Assembly: GCF_029870595.1 (NCBI RefSeq)
Contig: NZ_JAPDIR010000004.1
Span: 274,427 to 338,426 of the forward strand
From: Sphingomonas sp. CBMAI 2297
Lineage (GTDB): Bacteria; Pseudomonadota; Alphaproteobacteria; Sphingomonadales; Sphingomonadaceae
Length of the DNA: 64,000 nucleotides
Reading direction: 5' to 3'
Numbering within the stretch: the stretch's first letter is position 1; each line of letters opens with the position of its first letter. Made by a program: the position numbers and the translations under genes. The notes beneath the pieces are model-generated. The model ran no database searches, was not told the DNA's origin, and was given only the letters and a program-made list of their open reading frames with translations. Positions 1-8,933 of the stretch are shown here, in pieces.

Positions 1-1960
1 GGTCCTCCAGCAGCCGCGCATCGGCGTTCGCCGCCGCGATCAGCGTCGCCAGGCTCTCCGGCGTCGCCAGGCGGAAGCTCTGCTCGCCCGATTGGCGGGT
101 GCCGAGGATCTCGCCCGCGCCGCGCAGCTCCAGGTCGCGCTCGGCGATCAGGAAGCCGTCGGTGGTGTCGCGCATCAGCGCCAGCCGCGCCCGCGACGTC
201 TCGCTGAGCTTCTCCCCGCGCAGCAGGATGCAGTGGGACTGCCCCCCGCCCCGGCCCACGCGCCCGCGCAGCTGGTGGAGCTGGGCGAGGCCGAACCGGT
301 CCGCCGCCTCGATCACGATCAGCGTGGCGTTGGGCACGTCCACCCCCACTTCGATCACCGTCGTCGCCACCAGCACGCCCAGCTCGCCCGCGGCGAAGCG
401 CGCCATCACCGCGTCCTTCTCCGGCCCCTTCATCCGGCCATGGACCAGCCCGACCTTGTCGCCGAACCGCGCGGTGAGCGTGGCGGCGCGATGCTCGGCG
501 GCGGCAAGGTCGGTCTTCTCGCTCTCCTCCACCAGCGGGCACACCCAATAGGCCTGCTTGCCCGCATCGAGATGCCGGCCCAGCCCGGCGATCACCGCGT
601 CGAGCTTGTCCTCGGCGATCACTGTCGTCTGGATCGGCTGGCGGCCGGGCGGCATCTCGTCCAGCCGGCTCACGTCCATCTCGCCATGGCTGGCCAGCTG
701 GAGCGTGCGCGGGATCGGCGTGGCGGTCATCACCAGCAGGTGCGGCGGCACCTGCGCCTTGGCCTGGAGCATCAGCCGCTCGGCCACGCCGAAGCGGTGC
801 TGCTCGTCCACCACCACCAGTCCCAGGTCGCGATAGGTCACGCCCTGCTGGAAGATCGCATGGGTGCCCACCAATATGTCGATCTCGCCGGCGGCGAGCC
901 CCATCAGAACGGCCTCGCGCACCTTGCCCTTGTCGCGCCCGGTGAGGATCGCGACGCGGATGTCGAGCCCGGCGAGCAGGCGCGAGAGATTGTCGTAATG
1001 CTGGCGGGCGAGGATCTCGGTGGGAGCCAGCATCGCGCCTTGCGCCCCGGCCTCGGCGGCGATCAGCAGCGCCATCGTCGCCACCAGCGTCTTGCCCGCG
1101 CCGACATCGCCCTGGAGCAGGCGCAGCATCGGCTGGCTCTGCGCCATGTCGCCCTCGATCTCGCGGATCGTGCGCGACTGGGCGCCGGTGGGGACATAGG
1201 GCAGCCGGAGCCGGTCGCGCAGCCGCCCGTCGCCGGTCAGCGGCCGGCCGCGCTTGGCGCGGGCCTCGCCGCGCACCAGCATCAGCGCGAGCTGGTTGGC
1301 GAACACTTCGTCATAGGCGAGCCGCTCGCGCGCCTTGGCGTCGGCGGGGTCGGCATGGATGCGGGCCAGCGCCTCCTTCCAGCCCGGCCATTGGTGGCGG
1401 TCCTTCAGGCTCGGCTCGATCCATTCGGGCAGATCGGGCGCGCGCGCGATCGCCTGGGCGGCCAGCGCCGCGATCCGCTTGGACGTGATGCCCTCGGAAC
1501 AGGGATAGATCGCCTCGCGCCCGCCGCCTTCCGCCTCTTCGGGCAGCGCGACCTCGGGATGCACGATCTGCAGCTCCTGGCCATATTGGTCGAGCCGGCC
1601 CGAGACCCAGCGCTTCTCGTTCAGCGGGAGCAGCTTCTTCGCCCAGCCCGAATTGCCGCCGAAAAAGACGAGGCTGGCATGGTTGCCGTGCGCGTCCACC
1701 GCCTGCACCCGCGCGGGGGAGCGGGCGCTGCCGCCGAAGCGATATTGCACCGGGGTGAGCTCGATCGCGATGATCCTTCCGGCGTCGGACGCCATCAGCG
1801 CGTCGCGCGGAATGCGGTCGATGAAGCCGGTGGGGAGATGGAAAGCGACGTCGACGACGCGCGCCAGCCCCAGCCGCTCGAGCGGCCTGGCCAGGGCCGC
1901 GCCGATCCCCTTGAGCGCCGTGACTTCGGCGAAGAGCGGATTGAGGATCTCGGGGCGCAT
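1..1960 (-). CDS. recG: ATP-dependent DNA helicase RecG (3' end off the window)
   Basis: RecG unwinds branched DNA, including stalled replication forks and Holliday junctions. The minus-strand frame stays open from an ATG at 1960 to the left edge, giving about 653 residues; the C-terminus is missing. It begins MRPEILNPLFAEVTALKGIG, as RecG proteins do, and has an N-terminal wedge/OB-like region. The helicase core shows Walker A GDVGAGKT, the motif II stretch VVVDEQHRFG, TATPIPRT, and the late motifs VIEVGVDVPNA and QLRGRVGR. The combination DEQH plus QLRGRVGR separates it from Mfd and UvrB. A 724-residue plus-strand frame over the same bases is an antisense artefact. Confidence 0.96.
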   Translation of the reverse strand, partial: MRPEILNPLFAEVTALKGIGAALARPLERLGLARVVDVAFHLPTGFIDRIPRDALMASDAGRIIAIELTPVQYRFGGSARSPARVQAVDAHGNHASLVFFGGNSGWAKKLLPLNEKRWVSGRLDQYGQELQIVHPEVALPEEAEGGGREAIYPCSEGITSKRIAALAAQAIARAPDLPEWIEPSLKDRHQWPGWKEALARIHADPADAKARERLAYDEVFANQLALMLVRGEARAKRGRPLTGDGRLRDRLRLPYVPTGAQSRTIREIEGDMAQSQPMLRLLQGDVGAGKTLVATMALLIAAEAGAQGAMLAPTEILARQHYDNLSRLLAGLDIRVAILTGRDKGKVREAVLMGLAAGEIDILVGTHAIFQQGVTYRDLGLVVVDEQHRFGVAERLMLQAKAQVPPHLLVMTATPIPRTLQLASHGEMDVSRLDEMPPGRQPIQTTVIAEDKLDAVIAGLGRHLDAGKQAYWVCPLVEESEKTDLAAAEHRAATLTARFGDKVGLVHGRMKGPEKDAVMARFAAGELGVLVATTVIEVGVDVPNATLIVIEAADRFGLAQLHQLRGRVGRGGGQSHCILLRGEKLSETSRARLALMRDTTDGFLIAERDLELRGAGEILGTRQSGEQSFRLATPESLATLIAAANADARLLED

Positions 1961-2008
1961 GGCGCCCGACCTAATCCTTGCGATGGCGCGCCGCTAGGGG
2001 GTGCGGGA

Positions 2009-2227
2009 TCAGGCGATGCTGCGCGCGGGCGCGATCGCCTGGCCGGCCGCCTCGATCGCGGCATGCACTTCGATCACGGTCGAGCCGACCACCACTTCGT
2101 GCGCGCCGTCGAACGAAAGCACGCCGACATCGGCACCGGCCATGTTGATCGTGGCGACCGTCCGCACCGCGGCAATGTTGACCAGCATGGGGTCGCCGTT
2201 GATCGACTTGAGCATCACGAAACGCAT
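2009..2227 (-). CDS. small conserved protein, FlbD-like
   Basis: This is a 72-residue protein starting at an ATG (complement of 2225-2227). Its pattern, MLKSINGDPMLVN followed by beta-type segments and GAHEVVVGSTVIEV, resembles the small FlbD family, in which a short N-G-x-x-x-x-x-N motif begins a mostly beta fold. It lies 48 bp upstream of recG on the same strand, so the two may be co-transcribed. No signal peptide or membrane segment is visible. The family resemblance is weak and from memory, and no function can be assigned. Confidence 0.6.
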   Translation of the reverse strand: MRFVMLKSINGDPMLVNIAAVRTVATINMAGADVGVLSFDGAHEVVVGSTVIEVHAAIEAAGQAIAPARSIA

Positions 2228-2411
2228 TTTTGGACGGCCTTTACGCAGAGTATCTGCCCATCATAGCAAGATCGCCGGCCGGGCGGGCGGAAACGGCCGA
2301 TTAAGTTGCGGCTGGCGTTCGCCGGCGCGGCAACCTATCTGGGAAATCGTATCCACCATTTTCGCCGACACGCATTTTTCGCGCTGCCGGCCATTTCCCG
2401 TTGAGGACCGA

Positions 2412-2678
2412 ATGGACCGCGAAACCCGTCTCAAGCGCCTGCGCTTCCGCGCCTGGCATCGCGGCGTGAAGGAAGCAGACCTGCTGATCGGCGGCTTCTT
2501 CGATCGGCATGGCGCCGGCTGGAACGACGCCGAGATGGACCTGTTCGAGGAACTGCTCGAGGAGCAGGACGTCGATATCATGGCCTGGGCGATGGGCGTC
2601 GAACCCGCTCCCCCACGCTATGCCGGCACGGTAATGACCGCCCTCAAGACATTGAACTACGTGCCTATTTCTCGCTGA
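2412..2678 (+). CDS. sdhE: FAD assembly factor SdhE (succinate dehydrogenase assembly)
   Basis: The protein has 88 residues. SdhE promotes covalent attachment of FAD to the flavoprotein subunit of succinate dehydrogenase. The diagnostic RGxxE-type motif appears as HRGVKEADLLIGGF, followed by the acidic helix DLFEELLEEQDVDIMAWAMG typical of the family. The longer open frame starting at 2001 is not the gene: the ATG at 2412 is preceded by TTGAGGACC and gives the normal family length. It lies 6 bp before mfd, an arrangement common in alphaproteobacteria, and the two are probably one transcript. Confidence 0.93.
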   Translation: MDRETRLKRLRFRAWHRGVKEADLLIGGFFDRHGAGWNDAEMDLFEELLEEQDVDIMAWAMGVEPAPPRYAGTVMTALKTLNYVPISR

Positions 2679-2684
2679 TCCCGA

Positions 2685-5600
2685 ATGCCCGACCTCAAGA
2701 CCATCCTCTCCGCGCAACGGCCTCTCACCCTGTCGGGCGCTCCGACCGGCTTCCTCCCCTGGATGCTGGCCGATCTGGCGCGCACCGGGCGGATGACCGT
2801 CTTCGTCGCGCCCGACGAATCCGCGATGCGCGCCGTGGCCGGCACCGCGCCCTATTTCGCGCCCGAGCTCGAAATCCTCGGCTTTCCGGCCTGGGACTGC
2901 CTTCCCTATGACCGCGCCAGCCCGACCCTGCGGGTCATGGCCGAGCGGCTGGCGACGCTCCATGCCCTTCAGAACAAAGGCGAAAAGCCGCGCCTGCTGG
3001 TCACCACGGTAAACGCCGTCACCCAGCGCACGCTCACGCCCTTCCGCATCCGCCAGCTCGTCGCCCGCCTTGCGCCGGGCGAGCGTATCAGCCTGGAAAA
3101 GCTCGGAAACCTGCTCCAGGCAAATGGCTATATCCGCGTCGACACGGTGAACGACGCCGGCGAGTTCGCGGTGCGCGGCGGGCTGGTCGACCTCTTCCCC
3201 TCGGGCGCCGAACAGGCATTGCGGCTCGATTTCTTCGGCGACGAGATCGAGAGCGTCCGCACCTTCGATCCCTCGGACCAGCGCACCACCGGGCGGATCG
3301 ACGGCTTCACGCTCCTCCCCGCTTCCGAGGCTCTGCTCGACGAGGAGTCGGTCAAGCGCTTCCGCACGCGCTATCGGGAAAAGTTCGGCGCCACCGCCAC
3401 CGGCGACCCGCTCTACCAGGCGATCAGCGACGGCCGCCGCCTCGCCGGCATGGAGCATTGGCTGCCGCTGTTCGAGGAGCGGCTGGAGACGCTGTTCGAG
3501 CATCTTCCCGGCGATGCGATCCTGATCCGCGACGCCGGCGATGCCGGTGCCGCCGAAGCGCGGTTCGAAGCGATCGCCGACTATCAGTCGAACCGCGTCC
3601 GCGCCCAGTCCGCCGATCCGGGCAGCTATCGCCCGCTGGCCGCCGATGCGCTCTATCTTGTTGCGAACGAATGGGAAAAGCGGCTCGCCGACTGGCCGGC
3701 GCACACCAGCACGCCCTTTCACGAGCCGGTCAGCGCCACCGTCCTCGACTTCGACGTCGACGGCCCGCGCGACTTCGCGCCCGAGCGGGCCGCCGGTGCC
3801 AATGTCTATGAATCTGTCGTAGACCATATCGCCAAGCTACGGAAATCTAGCAAGAAACCGATACTCGCCAGCTATTCGAACGGCGCCCGCGAGCGCCTGA
3901 CCGGGCTGCTCGCCGATCACGGCCTCAAGACGGCGCGCAAGGCGGACAGCTGGCACGAGGCGATGGGCATCGCCGACAGCGCGGTGGCGATGATCGTGCT
4001 GCCGCTCGATCACGGCTTCTCCGCCCCCGGCGTCGCGGTGCTCACCGAGCAGGACATGCTGGGCGACCGCCTCGTCCGCCGCTCGAAGCGCCGCAAGTCG
4101 ACCGACGCCTTTCTCAACGAGCTGGCGACGCTCTCGCCGGGCGATCTGGTGGTGCACGTCGATCACGGCATCGGCCGCTATGAGGGCCTCACCCAGATCC
4201 CGGTGCAGAAGGCCCCGCACGACTGCGTCGCCCTCACTTATGCCGGCGGCGACAAGCTCTATGTTCCGGTGGAGAATCTCGAGGTCCTGAGCCGCTACGG
4301 CGCGGGCGAGGAGGGCGCGGCGCTGGACCGGCTGGGCGGCGAGGCCTGGCAGCGGCGCAAGAGCCGCATGAAGGAGCGGATCCGCGAGATCGCGGGCGAG
4401 CTCATCGCCACCGCCGCCAAGCGCGCCACTCGACCCGCCGAAGTCGCCGAGCCCGATGCCGGCGGCTATCCCGCCTTTGTCGACCGCTTCCCCTATGAGG
4501 AGACCGACGACCAGGACCGCGCGATCGGCGACGTGCTCGAGGATCTCGCCGCCGGCCGCCCGATGGACCGGCTGATCGTCGGCGATGTCGGCTTCGGCAA
4601 GACCGAGGTGGCGCTGCGCGCCGCCTTCGTCGCGGCGATGGCGGGCATGCAGGTCGCGGTGGTCTGCCCCACCACCCTGCTCGCCCGCCAGCATTTCAAT
4701 AATTTCACCCAGCGCTTCGAGGGTTTCCCGATCAAGGTCGGCCGCCTCTCGCGCCTGGTGGGCAGCACCGAGATGAAGGCGACCAAGGACGGCGCCGCCG
4801 ACGGCACGATCGACATCGTCGTCGGCACCCATGCCGTCCTCGCCAAGGGCGTCGAGTTCAAGCGGCTCGGCCTGGTCATCGTCGACGAGGAGCAGCGCTT
4901 CGGCGTCACCCACAAGGAACGGCTCAAGGCGATGAAGGCGGACGTCCACGTCCTCACCCTCACCGCCACGCCGATCCCGCGCACCCTCCAGATGGCGATG
5001 TCGGGCCTGCGCGAGCTCAGCGTGATCCAGACCCCGCCGGTCGATCGCCTGGCGGTGCGCACCTATGTGATGCCCTGGGATCCGGTGGTGCTGCGCGAGG
5101 CGCTGCTTCGCGAGCATTATCGCGGCGGCCAGGCCTATTTCGTCACCCCGCGCATCTCCGACCTGCCCGAGATCGAGGAATTCCTGCGCCACGACGTGCC
5201 CGAGATCCGCTATGTCGTCGCGCACGGCCAGATGGCGGCGGGCGAGGTCGAGGAGCGCATGTCCGCCTTCTACGATCGCAAATACGACCTGCTCGTCTCG
5301 ACCACGATCATCGAGAGCGGCATCGACATTCCCAGCGCCAACACGCTGATCATCAACCGGGCGGACAAGTTCGGCCTCGCCCAGCTCTACCAGCTGCGCG
5401 GCCGGGTCGGGCGCTCCAAGACGCGCGCCTATGCCTATCTGACCACCCCGGCCCAGCGCCTGATGACCGAGGCGGCGGAAAAGCGCCTCAAGGTGCTGTC
5501 CGACCTGGAATCGCTGGGCGCCGGCTTCCAGCTGGCCAGCCACGATCTCGACATCCGCGGCGCCGGCAACCTGCTCGGCGACGAGCAGTCCGGCCATATC

Positions 5601-6140
5601 AAGGAGGTCGGCTACGAACTCTACCAGTCGATGCTGGAGGAGGCGATCCTCGACGCCAAGGCGGGCGGCCTGCGCGACGAGCGCCCGCGCGACCTGAGCC
5701 CGCAGATCACCGTCGACGCGCCGATCATGATCCCCGAGACCTATGTTCCCGATCTCGACCTGCGCATGGGCCTGTATCGCCGCCTCAACGACGTGGACGA
5801 CCGCGCCGGCATCGAGGCCTTCGCCGCCGAGCTGATCGACCGGTTCGGCAAGCTGCCGGAGGCGACCGAGAACCTGATCACGCTGATCGAGGCCAAGCTG
5901 AACGCCAAGCGCGCCTGCATCGCCAAGCTCGATGTCGGCCCCAAGGGCGCGCTGGTGAGTTTCCACGACGACAAATTCCCCAATGTCGACGGCCTGCTCG
6001 CCTATGTCGACAAGCTGGAAGGCACGGCGAAGCTGCGCCCCGACATGAAGCTGGTGATCGCTCGCGCCTGGGCGACGCCCCAGGCCCGGCTCAACGGCGC
6101 GCTCCAGCTGTCGCGGGGCCTCGCGAAAGCGGCGGGATAA
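2685..6140 (+). CDS. mfd: transcription-repair coupling factor Mfd
   Basis: This 1151-residue protein removes RNA polymerase stalled at lesions and recruits UvrA. In order it shows an N-terminal UvrB-homology region (LTLSGAPTGFLPWMLADL), the RNA-polymerase-interaction (CarD-like) domain beginning LSPGDLVVHVDHGIGRYEGL at about residue 480, and a RecG-like translocase. The translocase has Walker A GDVGFGKTE, box II VIVDEEQRFG, TATPIPRTLQMA and QLRGRVGR, followed by the C-terminal TRCF domain. Length is normal for the family. It follows sdhE by 6 bp. Two long minus-strand frames across it are antisense artefacts. Confidence 0.98.
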   Translation: MPDLKTILSAQRPLTLSGAPTGFLPWMLADLARTGRMTVFVAPDESAMRAVAGTAPYFAPELEILGFPAWDCLPYDRASPTLRVMAERLATLHALQNKGEKPRLLVTTVNAVTQRTLTPFRIRQLVARLAPGERISLEKLGNLLQANGYIRVDTVNDAGEFAVRGGLVDLFPSGAEQALRLDFFGDEIESVRTFDPSDQRTTGRIDGFTLLPASEALLDEESVKRFRTRYREKFGATATGDPLYQAISDGRRLAGMEHWLPLFEERLETLFEHLPGDAILIRDAGDAGAAEARFEAIADYQSNRVRAQSADPGSYRPLAADALYLVANEWEKRLADWPAHTSTPFHEPVSATVLDFDVDGPRDFAPERAAGANVYESVVDHIAKLRKSSKKPILASYSNGARERLTGLLADHGLKTARKADSWHEAMGIADSAVAMIVLPLDHGFSAPGVAVLTEQDMLGDRLVRRSKRRKSTDAFLNELATLSPGDLVVHVDHGIGRYEGLTQIPVQKAPHDCVALTYAGGDKLYVPVENLEVLSRYGAGEEGAALDRLGGEAWQRRKSRMKERIREIAGELIATAAKRATRPAEVAEPDAGGYPAFVDRFPYEETDDQDRAIGDVLEDLAAGRPMDRLIVGDVGFGKTEVALRAAFVAAMAGMQVAVVCPTTLLARQHFNNFTQRFEGFPIKVGRLSRLVGSTEMKATKDGAADGTIDIVVGTHAVLAKGVEFKRLGLVIVDEEQRFGVTHKERLKAMKADVHVLTLTATPIPRTLQMAMSGLRELSVIQTPPVDRLAVRTYVMPWDPVVLREALLREHYRGGQAYFVTPRISDLPEIEEFLRHDVPEIRYVVAHGQMAAGEVEERMSAFYDRKYDLLVSTTIIESGIDIPSANTLIINRADKFGLAQLYQLRGRVGRSKTRAYAYLTTPAQRLMTEAAEKRLKVLSDLESLGAGFQLASHDLDIRGAGNLLGDEQSGHIKEVGYELYQSMLEEAILDAKAGGLRDERPRDLSPQITVDAPIMIPETYVPDLDLRMGLYRRLNDVDDRAGIEAFAAELIDRFGKLPEATENLITLIEAKLNAKRACIAKLDVGPKGALVSFHDDKFPNVDGLLAYVDKLEGTAKLRPDMKLVIARAWATPQARLNGALQLSRGLAKAAG

Positions 6141-6192
6141 ACCCGTAGCGACCCATGCTTCCGCCCTCGCGGCCTCCTAGAATGGGGGGAAT

Positions 6193-6216
6193 GGCCCGCC
6201 GCCAGACCGGCGGGCC
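6193..6216. terminator. GC-rich hairpin between mfd and the chemoreceptor gene
   Basis: An 8-bp perfect stem (GGCCCGCC/GGCGGGCC) with an 8-base loop lies 52 bp after the mfd stop. No T-run follows; instead the sequence runs into the AAGGAG ribosome binding site of the next gene at 6224-6229. It could end the mfd transcript or affect translation of the gene downstream. Confidence 0.4.
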
Positions 6217-6235
6217 TCCCCCCAAGGAGTGCCGA

Positions 6236-7741
6236 GTGACCGACCCCATTTCTTCCCGTCTCGCGTTCATGGAGATGGATGCCGCCCAGCGCGCCACGCT
6301 TTCCGGAAACAGCGCGCTGATCCGCTCGGCGATCGGCAAGGCACTCGATCGTTTCTACGCCCGCGTCCGCGCCACGCCGGAGACCGCGCGCTTCTTCGCC
6401 AGCCCCGAGCATATGCGCAGCGCCCAGACGGCGCAGGAAGGCCATTGGAACCACCTCGCCACGGGGCAGTTCGATGCGCAATATCACCAGAGCGTGCGCC
6501 GCATCGGCGCCACCCATGCGCGCATCGGGCTCGAGCCGCGCTGGTATGTCGGCGGCTATGCGCTGGTGCTCGAGCAGCTGCTCCACGAGGCGATGGCGCG
6601 CACGCCCTGGTGGCGGCGCCTGCTCGGCACGCTGCGCCCGCGCGCGCTCGCGGTCCTGCCCGCCGCGCTGGTCAAGGCCGCGTTGCTCGACATGGAATTG
6701 TCGCTCTCGATCTATTTCGAGGAGGAGCAGGCGAGCCGCGAAGCCGCGATGGGCACGCTGGACGAGGCCCTGGCCGCGCTCGCCAGCGGCGACCTCACCC
6801 GCCAGCTTGCGGACACGCCGGGCGCCTATGCCTCGCTCGAGCATAGCTATAATCACACGCTCGCCCGGATGCGCGAGATGATCCAGGCCGTTGCCATCGG
6901 CACGCGGCGGATCAACGGCACCACCGACGAGATCGCGCAGGCCGCGGACGATCTCGCCCGGCGCACCCAGGCGAATGCCGCCAGCCTCGAGCAGACCAAC
7001 GCCGCCGTCGCGCAGATGGGCGATCGCTCGCGCAGCACCGCCCAGGCCGCGAAGTCGACCGTCATGCGCGCCGATCAGGCGATCGCCACCGTCGATGGCG
7101 GGCGCGGCGTCGCCACCCAGGCGGTCGAGGCGATGAACCGGGTCTCGGAAAGCGCCAAGGGCATCGACGCGGTGATCGAGGGGCTGGACAAGATCGCGTT
7201 CCAGACGCGCGTGCTCGCGATGAACGCCGCGGTCGAGGCCGGGCGCGCCGGCGAGGCGGGGCGCGGCTTCGCCGTCGTCGCCGACCTGGTCAGCGCGCTG
7301 GCGATGCGCGCCGAGGAGGAAGCCGGCCGCGCCCGCGAGCAGCTCACCACCACCCAGGCGGAGGTCGTCACCGCGGTCGATGCGGTGATGCAGGTCGACG
7401 GCGCGCTGGCCAACATCGCGAGCGACGTCGGCGAAGTGCATGCGCTGCTCGGCAGCATGGCGCGGGACAATGGCGCCCAGGCGATCGCGATCGGCGAAGT
7501 CTCCACCGCGATCGGCGCCATGGACCAGGGCACGCAGCAGAACGCGGCCATGGTCGAGCAGACTTCGGCCGCCACTCGCACGCTCGCCCAGGAAGCCCGG
7601 ACGCTCGCCGAGCGCACCGGCGCCTTCCGCACCGATGCGGCCGCCATGCCGCCTCCCCCCAATGGCAAGCACCCGATCTTCAGCGGCACGACGCGCGACT
7701 TGCCGCCCGCCGCCGTTTCGGCCCTGCGCGTGCGCGCCTAG
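6236..7741 (+). CDS. globin-coupled methyl-accepting chemotaxis protein (HemAT-like)
   Basis: This is a 501-residue soluble sensor. The start is the GTG at 6236, because AAGGAG sits 6 bp upstream; upstream in-frame ATGs lack a site and fall in a hairpin. Residues 1-160 form a sensor globin: GATHARIGLEPRWYVGGY carries the expected heme-ligating His94 and the HemAT-type tail. A HAMP-like stretch (LAALASGDLTRQL) and coiled coil follow, then the MCP hairpin tip MNAAVEAGRAGEAGRGFAVVADLVSALA. No transmembrane segment is evident, so it is probably an oxygen or redox sensor that signals to CheA from the cytoplasm. No che genes lie nearby. The pentapeptide tether of CheR is not visible at the C-terminus. 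Confidence 0.9.
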   Translation: MTDPISSRLAFMEMDAAQRATLSGNSALIRSAIGKALDRFYARVRATPETARFFASPEHMRSAQTAQEGHWNHLATGQFDAQYHQSVRRIGATHARIGLEPRWYVGGYALVLEQLLHEAMARTPWWRRLLGTLRPRALAVLPAALVKAALLDMELSLSIYFEEEQASREAAMGTLDEALAALASGDLTRQLADTPGAYASLEHSYNHTLARMREMIQAVAIGTRRINGTTDEIAQAADDLARRTQANAASLEQTNAAVAQMGDRSRSTAQAAKSTVMRADQAIATVDGGRGVATQAVEAMNRVSESAKGIDAVIEGLDKIAFQTRVLAMNAAVEAGRAGEAGRGFAVVADLVSALAMRAEEEAGRAREQLTTTQAEVVTAVDAVMQVDGALANIASDVGEVHALLGSMARDNGAQAIAIGEVSTAIGAMDQGTQQNAAMVEQTSAATRTLAQEARTLAERTGAFRTDAAAMPPPPNGKHPIFSGTTRDLPPAAVSALRVRA

Positions 7742-7977
7742 CTTGGGGGCCTCATGCCTATCCGACTTTCACGGCACCGGTATTTTTGCGTAGTTGCGCA
7801 TACTGGAACTCCGTTCAGGATGCAGGCGAAATGGTGCTGCTCGGCGCAATGCCCAGGCCGCCTGCTCCTCTGGTGCGCAGGCGACTGCGGGTCATCGCGT
7901 GGCTTCGTCGTGTTGAAGCCGATCCGATCTGGCGGATTTCGCGTTGAAACGTCTAGAACAAGGCTGCGTATCTGGCC

Positions 7978-8547
7978 GTGACCAATGGGATTGAGGCAGG
8001 CGAGACCCTGAACGGGTCCGCTCGTGAGGAGCGAGGCTTGAGGGAGCCGGACAGTTTCGAGCAACGCCGATTGTTGACCGAAGCGATGGCCCGGTTGTCG
8101 CATGCGACCTCGATCGACGAATTGGTCAACGTGCTGCGGGAATGCGCGCGCACGATCGCGCGCTGCGACGGCGTCACCGTCATCCGCCGCGAGGGCGACC
8201 GTGTTGCCTATGTCGCCGAGGATGCGATGACTCCGCTCTGGGCGGGCGAGCGCTTTCCGATCGAGAATTGCATATCGGGCCTCGCCATCCTCGAGGCGCG
8301 GCCGATCCACATTCCCGACATCTATGACGATCCGCGCGTTCCGGTGGATGCGTACAAGCCCACCTTCGTGCGCAGCATGTCGATGTATCCGATCGGGCTG
8401 ATGGGGCCGAGCATGGCGATGGGCGCCTATTGGGCGGAAGCCGGGCCGATCGATCCGAGCACCAGCGCGCTGCTCGCCAGCCTGGCCCGCTATGCCGGGG
8501 TCACGCTGGGCCGCGTCACCGAAGGCCGGGGCGCCGACCCGGCCTGA
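7978..8547 (+). CDS. GAF domain protein
   Basis: The protein has 189 residues and starts at GTG 7978; the ribosome binding site is weak. From about residue 40 it folds as a single GAF domain (LTEAMARLSHATSIDELVNV, then CDGVTVIRREGD, IENCISGLAILEARPIHIPD, VRSMSMYPIG and a C-terminal ASLARYAGVTLG helix). No output domain is attached, so it probably works as a partner or stand-alone ligand sensor. The 236 bp upstream hold no gene. It converges on the small protein encoded at 8550-8933. Confidence 0.8.
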   Translation: MTNGIEAGETLNGSAREERGLREPDSFEQRRLLTEAMARLSHATSIDELVNVLRECARTIARCDGVTVIRREGDRVAYVAEDAMTPLWAGERFPIENCISGLAILEARPIHIPDIYDDPRVPVDAYKPTFVRSMSMYPIGLMGPSMAMGAYWAEAGPIDPSTSALLASLARYAGVTLGRVTEGRGADPA

Positions 8548-8549
8548 GC

Positions 8550-8933
8550 TCACCGAAGCGCGAGGCTCTCCTCGCCCTCGGCTTCCAGCTCGTCCGCGGA
8601 GAATTTCTCGCGCTGCATGCTGAAGCCGCCATACGCCTGGTCCACCTTCCAGCTGCCGCTCGCCTCGGTGCCCTGGTCGTCCACGCTGCCTTCGTAGAAG
8701 ACGGCATGGTCCCAGCGGCCGTGATATTGCTTCACGAACTGGATTCGCGCGCCGCTGCGCCGCCCCGCCACCGTGGCGCCGCGCACGCCGCCCTGCCCGT
8801 CCCGCTCGCTAATGCTGCCCGAGACGGCGCCGGCGGTCTCCTCGAGCAGGGCGATGAAGCCATTGTCCTGCGCGTCGACGCTGCTGACATAGCGGCCGTA
8901 CCAGACGCCGCTCAGATCGCGCGGATCGCTCAC
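8550..8933 (-). CDS. hypothetical protein coupled to the EAL gene
   Basis: A 127-residue protein of unknown function begins at a GTG at 8933 that overlaps the stop of the upstream EAL gene as GTGA, indicating translational coupling. The sequence (DLSGVWYGRYVSSVD, FIALLEETAGAVSGSISERD, GARIQFVKQYHGRWDHAVFYEG, SGSWKVDQAYGGFSM) suggests a small beta-barrel or lipocalin-like fold made of alternating strands with conserved W/Y/G. No signal peptide is present. The coupling suggests a role tied to the cyclic-di-GMP protein upstream. The longer frame extending to 9242 is overlap with that gene. Confidence 0.7.
   Translation of the reverse strand: MSDPRDLSGVWYGRYVSSVDAQDNGFIALLEETAGAVSGSISERDGQGGVRGATVAGRRSGARIQFVKQYHGRWDHAVFYEGSVDDQGTEASGSWKVDQAYGGFSMQREKFSADELEAEGEESLALR

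Noticed and set aside
92..2266. 724-residue plus-strand open frame
   Set aside because: It is antisense to recG; its translation is His/Arg/Gln-rich with no domain, as GC-rich DNA commonly produces opposite real genes.
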